A stretch of 7,084 nucleotides of DNA from Defluviicoccus sp. (GCA_013414705.1 CP058705.1:2534464-2541547), one strand, 5' to 3'. Shown: positions 1-5,845, counted from the first letter of the stretch. Translations and numbers: made by a program. The notes: a model not told the origin generated them from the sequence alone.

Positions 1-147
1 CTCCCCGAAGAGTTCCTGTTCCAGGTCGTTCAATGCCTGTCGCTCGGGGCTGTTGAAATCCGCTCCCTGCAAAATCTGCTCATACTCTTCCAGGATGCGA
101 GGTTCGTCATCAGCGAGCAGGATGCGAAGAGGAGAAGCTGAGGGCAT
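1..147 (-). CDS. Response regulator, N-terminal part of receiver (REC) domain (truncated by window edge)
   Basis: Cytoplasmic partner of the adjacent sensor kinase, expected to accept its phosphoryl group on a receiver Asp that lies outside the window. The 49 visible residues begin MPSASPLRILLADDEPRIL. They show the first REC beta strand (RILLA), the acidic pocket Asp13-Asp14 followed by Glu15, and helix 1 (PRILEEYEQIL). Instead of the second beta strand, a polar stretch follows (residues about 29-49, ending LEQELFGE). This resembles REC domains with an insertion after helix 1, as I recall for some regulators paired with membrane kinases. The start is ATG at 147, with GAGG at 161-158 about 10 nt upstream, inside the end of the kinase gene. 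An in-frame GTG at 156 is possible but too close to that GAGG. The gap of 12 nt after the kinase stop implies co-transcription. The output domain is unknown because the gene runs off the left edge. Confidence 0.85.
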   Translation of the reverse strand, partial: MPSASPLRILLADDEPRILEEYEQILQGADFNSPERQALNDLEQELFGE

Positions 148-159
148 CGCACTCACGCC

Positions 160-1386
160 TCACGCCGCAGCATGCATATCGGCGACCGCCAACGGCAGCA
201 GGAGGTGCAGGACCGCACCACGATCGATACCGGGGCTGGTTGCAAACAACTCGCCGCCCATCTTCGCAACGCTGTTGGCACACCAGTGCAGACCGGTGCC
301 GCGCCGTTCCCCGATTTTCGTGCTGAAGCCGCGCGTGAAGACCGTGTTCAGCTGATCCGGCGCGATACCAATGCCGTTGTCACGGACCTGCAGATCGACA
401 CGGTTACGGTCGCCGGAGGTTTCCAGGATTTGTACGACCTCGATCCGACCCTGCGGTCGATTGGCGGCGACGATCGCTTCGCACGCATTTACCAGAAGAT
501 TGTGGAGGATATGTTTCAGAATGAAGGGCGTAGAGAGCACTGCCACGTTACTGCCCAGATGGCAGCTGATTTCAATGCTGGTATTAGATACAGAACAATC
601 CGGAAGCTGAGCAATGACCTCTTCAACGACCTTGCTGACCAGGATCGGGGTATATTGATTGCTGGATTTTCCGAAACGCTCAAGCTCACTTAGGGTGCTG
701 TCGAGATGACGAAGGTCATCGGACACCCGCTGCAACCACTGCACGATCTGTTCGTTGCGAAGGCGGCAATCTTGAAGTGAAAGCTTGATGTACTGATCCA
801 GTTTTTGTTTGCGCTCGGCATCCGGGCATCTCGTCGTCAATTCCTCATAGGCCAGGGATACGTTGGCACCTGGAAACCGTAACAGATGTTCGCGGAACCT
901 GCCCACTTGCATGCTGAGCGGCGTGATGTGATTACGAAGGTTGTGCAGGACGCCGACGGCCATCTCGGCCAGGCCAGTGTTGTACGAGCGTTCCAGCGAC
1001 TGGTCGCGCGCGTTTGCGAGCCTCTCCAGCATCTTTCCAAACTCGCGGCTCAGGGTACCGATCTCATCGTTTCGCTCAAGTGCGACACGCTGTCCCAATT
1101 CGCCGGTCCGGCCGATGTCGACGACCTGATCGGTAAACGTCTCCAGGGGTTTGATCAGCAGCCACCGCAACAACAAGACGGTCACCCCCATCACCAGCAT
1201 GGCGGAAACCGCGATGCCGGCCATGGACGCCAGAAGCACTCTGCGGCCGATGGCTGAAATATTACGCGCTCTCGTCGATCTTAGGACGAGAACGGGCGCT
1301 CCCATAAAATCGTTCAGCACCGAGTAGGTCAGCAGCCGGTCACCTTGAGCGTCCCTGGTCACCACCGGCGTTTCGGACGCAACCAA
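160..1386 (-). CDS. Intact 3' segment of the sensor kinase: TM2-HAMP-histidine kinase core
   Basis: Longest unbroken piece of the kinase gene. The frame is open up to the stop at 1524-1522, and 1386 is only the first TTG in it, not a convincing start. Numbering from 1386, a membrane helix lies at about 49-78 and HAMP at about 75-128 (DEIGTLSREFGKMLERL). The dimerisation/H-box is AEMAVGVLHNLRNHITPL with phospho-acceptor His148. The N-box is HNLLVNACEAI (295-305), the G1 box DNGIGI (336-341), the F-box FTRGFSTK (350-357), and the G2 box GTGLHWCANS (363-372), a complete HATPase_c set. The H-box has Asn rather than Glu/Asp right after His, as in the GVLHN-type kinases. All catalytic boxes are present, so the kinase half is under coding constraint or was until very recently. 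Expression from this frame alone would give a kinase lacking most of its sensor. Confidence 0.85.
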   Translation of the reverse strand: MVASETPVVTRDAQGDRLLTYSVLNDFMGAPVLVLRSTRARNISAIGRRVLLASMAGIAVSAMLVMGVTVLLLRWLLIKPLETFTDQVVDIGRTGELGQRVALERNDEIGTLSREFGKMLERLANARDQSLERSYNTGLAEMAVGVLHNLRNHITPLSMQVGRFREHLLRFPGANVSLAYEELTTRCPDAERKQKLDQYIKLSLQDCRLRNEQIVQWLQRVSDDLRHLDSTLSELERFGKSSNQYTPILVSKVVEEVIAQLPDCSVSNTSIEISCHLGSNVAVLSTPFILKHILHNLLVNACEAIVAANRPQGRIEVVQILETSGDRNRVDLQVRDNGIGIAPDQLNTVFTRGFSTKIGERRGTGLHWCANSVAKMGGELFATSPGIDRGAVLHLLLPLAVADMHAAA

Positions 1387-1629
1387 CTCGTCCAGAAACC
1401 CACTATCGAGATCCGGGTGTTCATGTGTGATATCGATTAGATCAAAATTTATTTTGGTTTTTTGTTTAATATGATCGATGACTTCTTGATCAAGAATACG
1501 AGAAAAACAAAATAACCAGATCTAGGCCCTCACCATTTGTTTTTAACACGGGCCGTACCGCAAACATTAAAATTCCTTCTGGTGTTGATATTATTCCTTT
1601 ATTTTCTGATGCATCGTATCTTAAACTAT

Positions 1630-2037
1630 TTATGATATCTGGATACAGTGAAATAATTGTTGATCTTGGAATATACTTTTTTGACTTATTTTTGTCGAAA
1701 AAATGAGAGATTTTTCTTCATCATACGCCTCCAGCCAGTCGATAGAAAATTTTGATAAATTATCTGCATTCAGATTTTCACCCGCAAATGAATTATTCAT
1801 GTATTTAGTATATTCATATGCATCATCCCAATTGCAGTAATCCCAAAGCGTGATACTGATATTGTTAATCTCGCCGTTGATTTCAGCCCGCACCACCTGG
1901 TTATTCTGTGTGGCACTTTTCCGTTCGAGACTGGCAAAAGCAGGATACGCCAACTGATCTAGCACGACCCAGTTTGCCGCTGCAGATACCAGCAGGGAAA
2001 ACGCGATGATCATGAGGATCTTGTCTTGGATATTCAT
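1630..2037 (-). CDS. 5' segment of the sensor kinase: TM1 and first half of CHASE4 domain
   Basis: This is the frame opening at ATG 2037. It encodes a short cytoplasmic tip, TM1 (about residues 8-24, ILMIIAFSLLVSAAANW), then the extracytoplasmic LERKSATQNNQVVRAEI helix. The CHASE4 hallmark WDYCNWDDAYEY follows, then NSFAGENLNADNLSKF. After SIDWLEAYDEEKSLIF the frame loses similarity to a sensor domain and ends at 1630. The shifted frame instead continues with FDKNKSKKYIPRSTI. The frame also extends upstream to a TTG at 2094, but the added 19 residues (MRRATHRKQKRF and on) are basic and precede a typical kinase start, so I prefer 2037. Confidence 0.65.
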   Translation of the reverse strand: MNIQDKILMIIAFSLLVSAAANWVVLDQLAYPAFASLERKSATQNNQVVRAEINGEINNISITLWDYCNWDDAYEYTKYMNNSFAGENLNADNLSKFSIDWLEAYDEEKSLIFSTKISQKSIFQDQQLFHCIQIS

Positions 2038-2258
2038 GGCGCGCTGACGTGAAGCGGTGAATCGCTTCTGCTTTCGGTGAGTCGCCCGCCGCAAGCGACC
2101 ACGCCGCTGCGTTCATGCCTCCGCCGTGCCGATCCTCGTGGCGGATATCGGGAAGGTCGACATCGGAGAATCCGGGCGGGCGAGCAGGCCTCGCAAACCA
2201 GGAAACCGTTTTCGGCTACGGCCAAACCCTGCGGTGCCATGACCGCTCCCACGGCATT

Positions 2259-2284
2259 TGCAATGCACCCCCTGCAATGCACCC
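2259..2284. repeat. Tandem 12-bp direct repeat with palindromic core (possible operator)
   Basis: TGCAATGCACCC occurs at 2259-2270 and again, identical, at 2273-2284, a 14-bp period. Each copy contains TGCA-A-TGCA, a palindrome around one central base. Paired identical sites between divergent genes are typical of regulator binding sites. Which protein binds is unknown; the adjacent response regulator is the obvious candidate by position only. The repeat sits 222-247 nt upstream of the kinase start. Confidence 0.5.
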
Positions 2285-2339
2285 ACATCCCAAACAGGGC
2301 CTTAGCATAGCTTACCCACAAACGTCTAGCGCGAATTTC

Positions 2340-2366
2340 TTGCGAGAGATTTTGGTCATATATAGA
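2340..2366 (+). promoter_or_regulatory. Weak sigma70-like promoter candidate upstream of the porin
   Basis: TTGCGA (2340-2345) and TATAGA (2361-2366) resemble -35 and -10 boxes, in an AT-rich stretch within an otherwise GC-rich region. The 15-nt spacing is shorter than the usual 16-18. The position and orientation suit the porin gene, whichever start is used. This is consensus matching by eye. Confidence 0.25.
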
Positions 2367-2401
2367 TGCATTGACCCCGAAATGGGTTGTAATACGCGCA
2401 C

Positions 2402-2983
2402 ATGAGGATTGAAAACCGAGTGGCTGGTGACGGAGCATCGGACTCTTATGGCGAAGGACAGTCCCACCCCATTACACCCCAAGGCGGGAATAAGCATACT
2501 GCCCTTGTCGCTGCTGATCGCAATCGGTCGCTGATCAACGCGATGCATCACTGGCGACATCGGCGAAGGCGGGACTGGTACGCTCGTGCCGCGCGTGCGA
2601 TCGTCGTGTTTGGTGTCTGCGTTACCGCCCCTGCCGCGTTCGGCGCCGACGCGCCAAGCGCGCCACATGCGCCAAGCGAGCCCTCCGAACCCAGCACTGC
2701 CGTCGAGTCTGGCGATACGGAACAGGATTGGCTACCGGGCGAGATCTCGGTCGAAGTCGGTCTCGTCTCCGACTATGTCGATCGAGGCATCACCAACACG
2801 GACCACAATCCAGCCATCCAGGGCGGTCTTTCGTACTCCGTCGACGTCGGACTGCCCGATGCTCAGCCCTACGTTGGGTTCTGGGGATCGAACGTGGACT
2901 TCGACGACGGCGGAGAGGCCCACCTCGAACTCGACCTGATGTTTGGTTTTCTGGCACAACCGCGGGAATTGATTGGGATATAG
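2402..2983 (+). CDS. 5' reading frame of the TorF-like porin (signal peptide and first barrel strands)
   Basis: This is the frame as it reads without correction. It carries the signal peptide, the Ser/Pro linker and the first third of the barrel. It then runs past the T4 run at 2947-2950 into the out-of-frame tail LAQPRELIGI and stops at 2983. As written, it would give a barrel fragment that cannot fold as a porin. The first ATG is 2402, but 2543 gives a proper signal peptide and is preferred. Neither start has a clear Shine-Dalgarno sequence. Confidence 0.6.
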   Translation: MRIENRVAGDGASDSYGEGQSHPITPQGGNKHTALVAADRNRSLINAMHHWRHRRRRDWYARAARAIVVFGVCVTAPAAFGADAPSAPHAPSEPSEPSTAVESGDTEQDWLPGEISVEVGLVSDYVDRGITNTDHNPAIQGGLSYSVDVGLPDAQPYVGFWGSNVDFDDGGEAHLELDLMFGFLAQPRELIGI

Positions 2984-3407
2984 GTGCAGTTTATTACTGG
3001 TATCCGGGCGCAAACTCAAATCTGAATTATGACTATTGGGAAGTTCCCTTGCTGCTAAGTTATGGACTGGACTACGGTTTCAGCCTGCTCGGAGAGTATT
3101 ACTACTCACCGGACTTCTTTGGCGGCTCCGGCCAGGCGCATTACCTGCTCGGCGGTCTTCGCTGGGAATACCCGATCAGGGGATCACACTCGGCATCGAG
3201 GGTGCGACAGGTCACCAGTGGATCGACGACAACGAGACGTTCGGCGCGCGGGATTACCAGGACTGGCGCATCGCCGTTTCAGTAACCATGGAGCCGATCA
3301 CGCTCGGCCTCGCCTACACAGACACCAATCTCGACAAAAACGACTGCTTCGGCGGTACCAACCAGTGCGAGCCACGCGCTGTCCTGTCGCTGACGGCAGC
3401 CTTCTGA
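2543..3407 (+). pseudogene. TorF-family (Gcw_chp) outer-membrane porin, interrupted by two frameshifts
   Basis: Predicted outer-membrane beta-barrel for passive solute passage; the substrate is unknown. From ATG 2543 the product starts MHHWRHRRRRDWYARAARA. It has a basic n-region, a hydrophobic core and a cleavage site near residues 34-35 (AFGA). A Ser/Pro-rich linker (APSEPSEPS) comes before the barrel. Family signatures follow in order: VGLVSDYVDRGITNTDHNPA, QGGLSYSVDVG, VGFWGSNVDFDDGGEAHLEL, then YYWYPGANSNLNYDYWEV, YYYSPDFFGG, DYQDWRIAVSVTM, LAYTDTNLDKNDCFGGTNQC and a terminal Phe, the usual barrel-assembly signal. The signatures occupy three frames. The shifts are at T4 2947-2950 (after LDLMFGF) and around G4 3179-3182 (after WEYPI). 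Each is mended by restoring one base, giving about 288 residues. An upstream in-frame ATG at 2402 would add 47 residues without a signal-like character. Family identity is firm; whether it is a real pseudogene is not. Confidence 0.8.
3183..3407 (+). CDS. 3' reading frame of the TorF-like porin (last barrel strands)
   Basis: After the second shift the porin continues in this frame: ITLGIEGATGHQWIDDNETF, GARDYQDWRIAVSVTMEPIT and LGLAYTDTNLDKNDCFGG, ending RAVLSLTAAF and a TGA stop (3405-3407). It has two Cys residues in the last strand pair (DCFGGTNQCE) and the terminal Phe typical of outer-membrane barrels. It has no start codon of its own that makes biological sense. It is the C-terminal remainder of the gene that starts near 2543. 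Confidence 0.55.
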   Translation: MTLGIEGATGHQWIDDNETFGARDYQDWRIAVSVTMEPITLGLAYTDTNLDKNDCFGGTNQCEPRAVLSLTAAF

Positions 3408-3435
3408 ACAGGGGCAAACTGGAACGCCTGTGTGC

Positions 3436-3449
3436 GGGCTTCGAAGCCC
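3436..3449. terminator. Intergenic palindrome between convergent genes, possible bidirectional terminator
   Basis: GGGCTTCGAAGCCC is a perfect 14-bp palindrome. It lies 28 nt after the porin stop and 2 nt after the permease stop on the other strand. The stem is strong (GGGCT/AGCCC with a TCGA loop), but no T-run follows on either strand, so intrinsic termination would be inefficient. Position is the main argument. Confidence 0.35.
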
Positions 3450-3451
3450 CT

Positions 3452-4687
3452 TCACCGCGCCAGCAGCGCGATCCAGGCCACAGCGATTGCCATGCACGCA
3501 AGGCCGACCGGAACGCCGGCGCGGCAGAACTCGCCGAACGAAATCTTTACGCCGTACTTCGCCGCCGCCTCGACGACGATGATGCCGGCAAGACTGCCAA
3601 ACACGATCAGATTGCTGGAAAACCCGGTACCGAGCGCGAGCGCGGCTCCTATCGCGTTCACCGGGCCACTGCTATCGAGCGATGGCACCAGCAACATCAC
3701 CGCCGGGTTGTTCCCGACCGTGTTGCTCAGTGCCGAGGCGACGACGAACAGCCACAATGGCTGATGCAGATCGAAGCCGGCCGAGCGCAGATCAGCCAGT
3801 AAGTGCTGAGGAAGGTTGGTTGCGGCGAGTGCCGCATTGACGACGAACAGCCCCATCAGCAGCACGATCAGATTGCCGTTCACGTGCTTCATCATGTCGG
3901 TCGACGCGATCCGCCGATTGATCAGCAGCAGTGCTGCGGCGGACAGCGCAATCAGCTCGCGTGGCCAGTCACTGAAGACGAATGCCATGACGACCACGAT
4001 CGTGACGACCGCCGCCTTGAGCGTCTCCCAGCGATCAACGGCGACGGGAGCAGCAACGGACGCATCCGCCGGGACAGGCGAAGCGAGCTGCCAGCGTCTC
4101 CGGTACAGCATGGCAATAATTCCCCAGACAACCGGCAGTGACAACAGCGCCGGAAGTCCGGCGACACGCAGAAAGCCGATAAACGACATGTCCAGGCCTT
4201 GCGCCACGATCATGTTCTGCGGACTGCCAATGATGGTGCCGGCCGCCCCGGTATTGGTGGCGAAGCAGAAGCCGAGCAGAAACGGCACCGGGTTCAGGCC
4301 GCGTGAAAGCGTGATCGCAACCAAAAGCGGCGTCATTGCCACCACCACCACGTCGTTGGTCAGCACCGCCGACAGGACACCGCCAACGACGACAAGAATG
4401 GCGAGCAAAATGGGCGGGGCGACGTTAAGCGTGGCAACCCGCGCCGCTGTCCAGGCGTAAAAGCCGGATACCACGAACGCGGAAGAGACCACCATCAGGC
4501 CGAACAGCAGACCGATCGTTGAATAGTCAATCGAGTTCCAGGCCGCTTGCGGTGCAATCCGCCCGGCTCCCAGCATCGCCAGCGCGCCGATAAGAGCAGC
4601 GCCCGTCCGGTCGACCTTGAAGCCGGGAAGATGGCCAAGCCCCATCGCCAGATAGACGGCGAGGAAGATGAGCAGCGTCAGGTCCAT
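3452..4687 (-). CDS. SLC13/ArsB-like (ion transporter superfamily) permease
   Basis: Inner-membrane secondary transporter of 411 residues, mostly hydrophobic, with about 10-12 helices. It shows the two-repeat design of the CitMHS/ArsB/NhaD group. The first repeat has LSAVLTNDVVVVAMTPLL (105-122) and ATNTGAAGTIIGSPQNMI (143-160). The second has SNTVGNNPAVMLLVP (321-335) and GTGFSSNLIVFGSLAG (353-368). A cytoplasmic loop with RRRW (197-200) and a Pro/Ala stretch separates the halves. The substrate cannot be told from sequence: dicarboxylates, arsenite/antimonite and Na+/H+ exchange all occur in this group. No arsenic-resistance partners are visible, so I do not call it arsB. The start ATG at 4687 has AGGGG at 4698-4694 with 6-nt spacing. 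It is the last gene of the minus-strand transport cluster, 87 nt after the AI-2E gene, and its stop faces the porin. Confidence 0.85.
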   Translation of the reverse strand: MDLTLLIFLAVYLAMGLGHLPGFKVDRTGAALIGALAMLGAGRIAPQAAWNSIDYSTIGLLFGLMVVSSAFVVSGFYAWTAARVATLNVAPPILLAILVVVGGVLSAVLTNDVVVVAMTPLLVAITLSRGLNPVPFLLGFCFATNTGAAGTIIGSPQNMIVAQGLDMSFIGFLRVAGLPALLSLPVVWGIIAMLYRRRWQLASPVPADASVAAPVAVDRWETLKAAVVTIVVVMAFVFSDWPRELIALSAAALLLINRRIASTDMMKHVNGNLIVLLMGLFVVNAALAATNLPQHLLADLRSAGFDLHQPLWLFVVASALSNTVGNNPAVMLLVPSLDSSGPVNAIGAALALGTGFSSNLIVFGSLAGIIVVEAAAKYGVKISFGEFCRAGVPVGLACMAIAVAWIALLAR

Positions 4688-4693
4688 GCATCA

Positions 4694-4698
4694 CCCCT
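4694..4698 (-). promoter_or_regulatory. Shine-Dalgarno site for the SLC13-like permease
   Basis: On the minus strand AGGGG ends 6 nt before the ATG at 4687, the strongest ribosome site seen in the window. It supports this start and suggests the permease is translated independently of the upstream gene. Confidence 0.55.
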
Positions 4699-4729
4699 GG
4701 CTTGGTTCCCAATGCCGGTATGAACTGAT

Positions 4730-4777
4730 TAGAGCACGGTTCGAGCCCGTGATTCCGCATGATCGGATGTTGCTCTA
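4730..4777. repeat. Palindromic intergenic element (TAGAGCA...TGCTCTA) overlapping the AI-2E stop codon
   Basis: A 7-bp inverted repeat, TAGAGCA (4730-4736) and TGCTCTA (4771-4777), encloses two smaller hairpins. One is CACGG-TTCGAGC-CCGTG (4735-4751). The other is TCCG-CATGAT-CGGA (4754-4767). The outer and first inner stems share bases 4735-4736, so if both form the outer stem is TAGAG/CTCTA. The right arm contains the AI-2E TAG stop (4777-4775, minus strand). It resembles the dispersed GC-rich palindromic intergenic elements common in Alphaproteobacteria, whose ends often read TAGAGCA. It could also act on mRNA stability between the two transporter genes. One copy only is visible here. Confidence 0.5.
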
Positions 4778-5845
4778 GCGGGCTTCAAGCGTCCGCGAAA
4801 GAGATGATTCCATGATCAGCGCGTACAGCAGCGCGAGAATCGTCGGACCGACGAACAGACCGAGCAGGCCAAACGCAAGGCCACCGCCGAGAACCCCGAA
4901 GAAAACCAAAAGCATCGGCAGGTTACTACCGCGCTTTATGAAGTAAGGCTTGATGAAACTGTCGAGGTTGGCTGCAAGAACGCCGCACCACAGCGCGATG
5001 AAAATCGCCCCACCGGTCGAGCCGGTGAACAAGAGCCAAAGCGAAACCGGCAGCCAGACAACAACGATGGCGCCCGGAATGACAGCGATGATCGCGGTGA
5101 CAATGAACAAGAGAGCTGCCGCGGGAACACCGACGATTTCGTAGCCGACGAACGAAACGGCCCCTTGCGCCAGAGCGGAGCCGATGACGCCGTAAACAAC
5201 GGCACGAACGGTCGCATAAGCAATCTCCAGGAAGTGCGGCGCCCGCTCGCCAAACAGGGCCTGCATCGAGGAGGCTAGGCGAGCAACCCCGGACTGACCG
5301 TCACGATAGAAGAAAAAGAGGCAGAAAAAGCTGAGGAGAAGGTCGATGAGACCGCTGGCAATGCCGCTCACCAGCTTCTCGAGGTTTCCAGCGACCAAAT
5401 CCAACCGTGCTTCGAGCTCCGCGGCAAGAAAGCTCGCGATCCGTTCGCCGCGGCGCACGAGAGCGGCCCGCACTTTCGTCAGCGGTTCGCCGACGACCGG
5501 CAGTCGGCTCATCCAGTCAGGCAGTTGCGGAACCTCTTCCTGCAAGGCCGATTGAAGTTGCGCGGCAAGCTGCGGACCATCGGTTCGCAACTCGTTGCCG
5601 ATAAGCGCGACCGGCGCAAAAAGAGCAAGAAAGACAATCGCAGTGGCAAGACCGGCAGCAAGTGTCCGCCGACCGGCAAGCCGGTGGACGAGCCAACGGA
5701 ACATCGGCCAAGTCGCGATTGCGAGCACCCCGCCCCAGATGAGGACGACGATGAAGGGCTGCAGCACAAGGAACGCGCCAGCGACAAGCGCAAAGACAAG
5801 CGCCAACGCAAAGAAGCGCTTCAGCGATGCCTGCAGCCTCTCCAT
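4775..5845 (-). CDS. AI-2E family (UPF0118/PerM-like) membrane transporter
   Basis: Polytopic inner-membrane protein of 356 residues, the usual length for the family. N-terminal helices lie at about 11-46 and 62-83. A soluble amphipathic segment runs from about 84-160 (TDGPQLAAQLQSALQEEV, then RLPVVGEPLTKVR). The C-terminal helices follow from about 164 on. The conserved family block reads NLPMLLVFFGVLGGG then LAFGLLGLFVGP (308-334), preceded by FIKPYFIKRG (297-306). Members have been linked to autoinducer-2 export (TqsA) and, in some bacteria, to Na+(Li+)/H+ antiport. Given the proton-ATPase 16 nt upstream, an ion-exchange role is at least as likely as signalling here; that is inference. The start ATG at 5845 sits just after the ATPase stop, with only a weak ribosome site, so translation is probably coupled. 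An out-of-frame GTG lies at 5861. Confidence 0.9.
   Translation of the reverse strand: MERLQASLKRFFALALVFALVAGAFLVLQPFIVVLIWGGVLAIATWPMFRWLVHRLAGRRTLAAGLATAIVFLALFAPVALIGNELRTDGPQLAAQLQSALQEEVPQLPDWMSRLPVVGEPLTKVRAALVRRGERIASFLAAELEARLDLVAGNLEKLVSGIASGLIDLLLSFFCLFFFYRDGQSGVARLASSMQALFGERAPHFLEIAYATVRAVVYGVIGSALAQGAVSFVGYEIVGVPAAALLFIVTAIIAVIPGAIVVVWLPVSLWLLFTGSTGGAIFIALWCGVLAANLDSFIKPYFIKRGSNLPMLLVFFGVLGGGLAFGLLGLFVGPTILALLYALIMESSLSRTLEAR

Larger units (their letters stand above)
160..2037 (-). pseudogene. CHASE4-HAMP sensor histidine kinase, interrupted by two compensating frameshifts
   Basis: Inner-membrane sensor kinase. An extracytoplasmic CHASE4 domain would sense a signal and drive autophosphorylation of a cytoplasmic His, then transfer to the regulator encoded next. 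Reading from ATG 2037 (MNIQDKILMIIAFSLLVSA), I see TM1, a CHASE4 start (ITLWDYCNWDDAYEYTKYMN), a break in a T6 run (1703-1698), and then the -1 frame. That frame carries SKKYIPRSTIISLYPD, TPEGILMFAVRPVLKTNGEG and LDLVILF. A second break at a T5 run (1507-1503) returns to the first frame at SRILDQEVIDHIKQKTKINF. TM2, HAMP and the kinase core follow. The stop at 1524-1522 in the outer frame is bypassed only by the middle frame. One base missing in T6 and one extra in T5 would restore about 625 residues. Start and stop share a frame, so the shifts cancel. No strong Shine-Dalgarno precedes 2037. It may be a real pseudogene or an intact gene with sequence errors; I am sure of the domains, not of the cause. 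Confidence 0.8.
2038..2542. other. Divergent intergenic region between the sensor kinase and the porin
   Basis: About 500 nt separates the kinase start (minus, 2037) from the preferred porin start (plus, 2543). Open frames here, on either strand, give arginine- and proline-rich or Cys-rich translations with no recognisable family and no good ribosome site. I therefore treat the region as noncoding. It should hold promoters for both directions. The only clear structured signal is the 12-bp direct repeat at 2259-2284. A weak plus-strand promoter-like pair, TTGCGA at 2340-2345 and TATAGA at 2361-2366 (15-nt spacing), lies upstream of the porin. No rho-independent terminator or riboswitch was seen. 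If the porin starts at the upstream ATG (2402), the region is correspondingly shorter. Confidence 0.55.

Noticed and set aside
145..156. GTG at 156 as start of the response regulator
   Set aside because: It leaves only one base after the GAGG, while ATG 147 has normal spacing; not excluded.
172..693. 173-residue plus-strand open frame opposite the kinase core
   Set aside because: Antisense shadow of the HATPase region, which shows all catalytic boxes on the minus strand; no recognisable family or ribosome site.
2034..2438. 134-residue minus-strand open frame in the divergent region, with several Cys
   Set aside because: Cys are irregularly spaced, composition is Arg/Pro rich, no known domain, and it overlaps the kinase start in another frame.
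2448..2534. 28-codon plus-strand frame (MAKDSPTPLHPKAG...) with a hydrophobic end and GGAG upstream
   Set aside because: Spacing of the GGAG is long, and the porin already has a better signal peptide downstream. It could be a leader peptide, but nothing else supports it.
3062..3802. 246-residue plus-strand open frame spanning the porin end and the permease
   Set aside because: Its translation shows no family and runs antisense to the clear permease; the porin motifs are in other frames.
3452..4687. Calling the permease arsB (arsenite efflux)
   Set aside because: No arsR, arsC or arsA nearby; the motifs are shared by the whole ion transporter superfamily.
4735..4760. tRNA gene or tRNA 3' fragment (T-arm-like CACGG-TTCGAGC-CCGTG)
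   Set aside because: No matching 5' acceptor strand, D-arm or anticodon arm upstream and no CCA end; better explained as part of the palindromic element.
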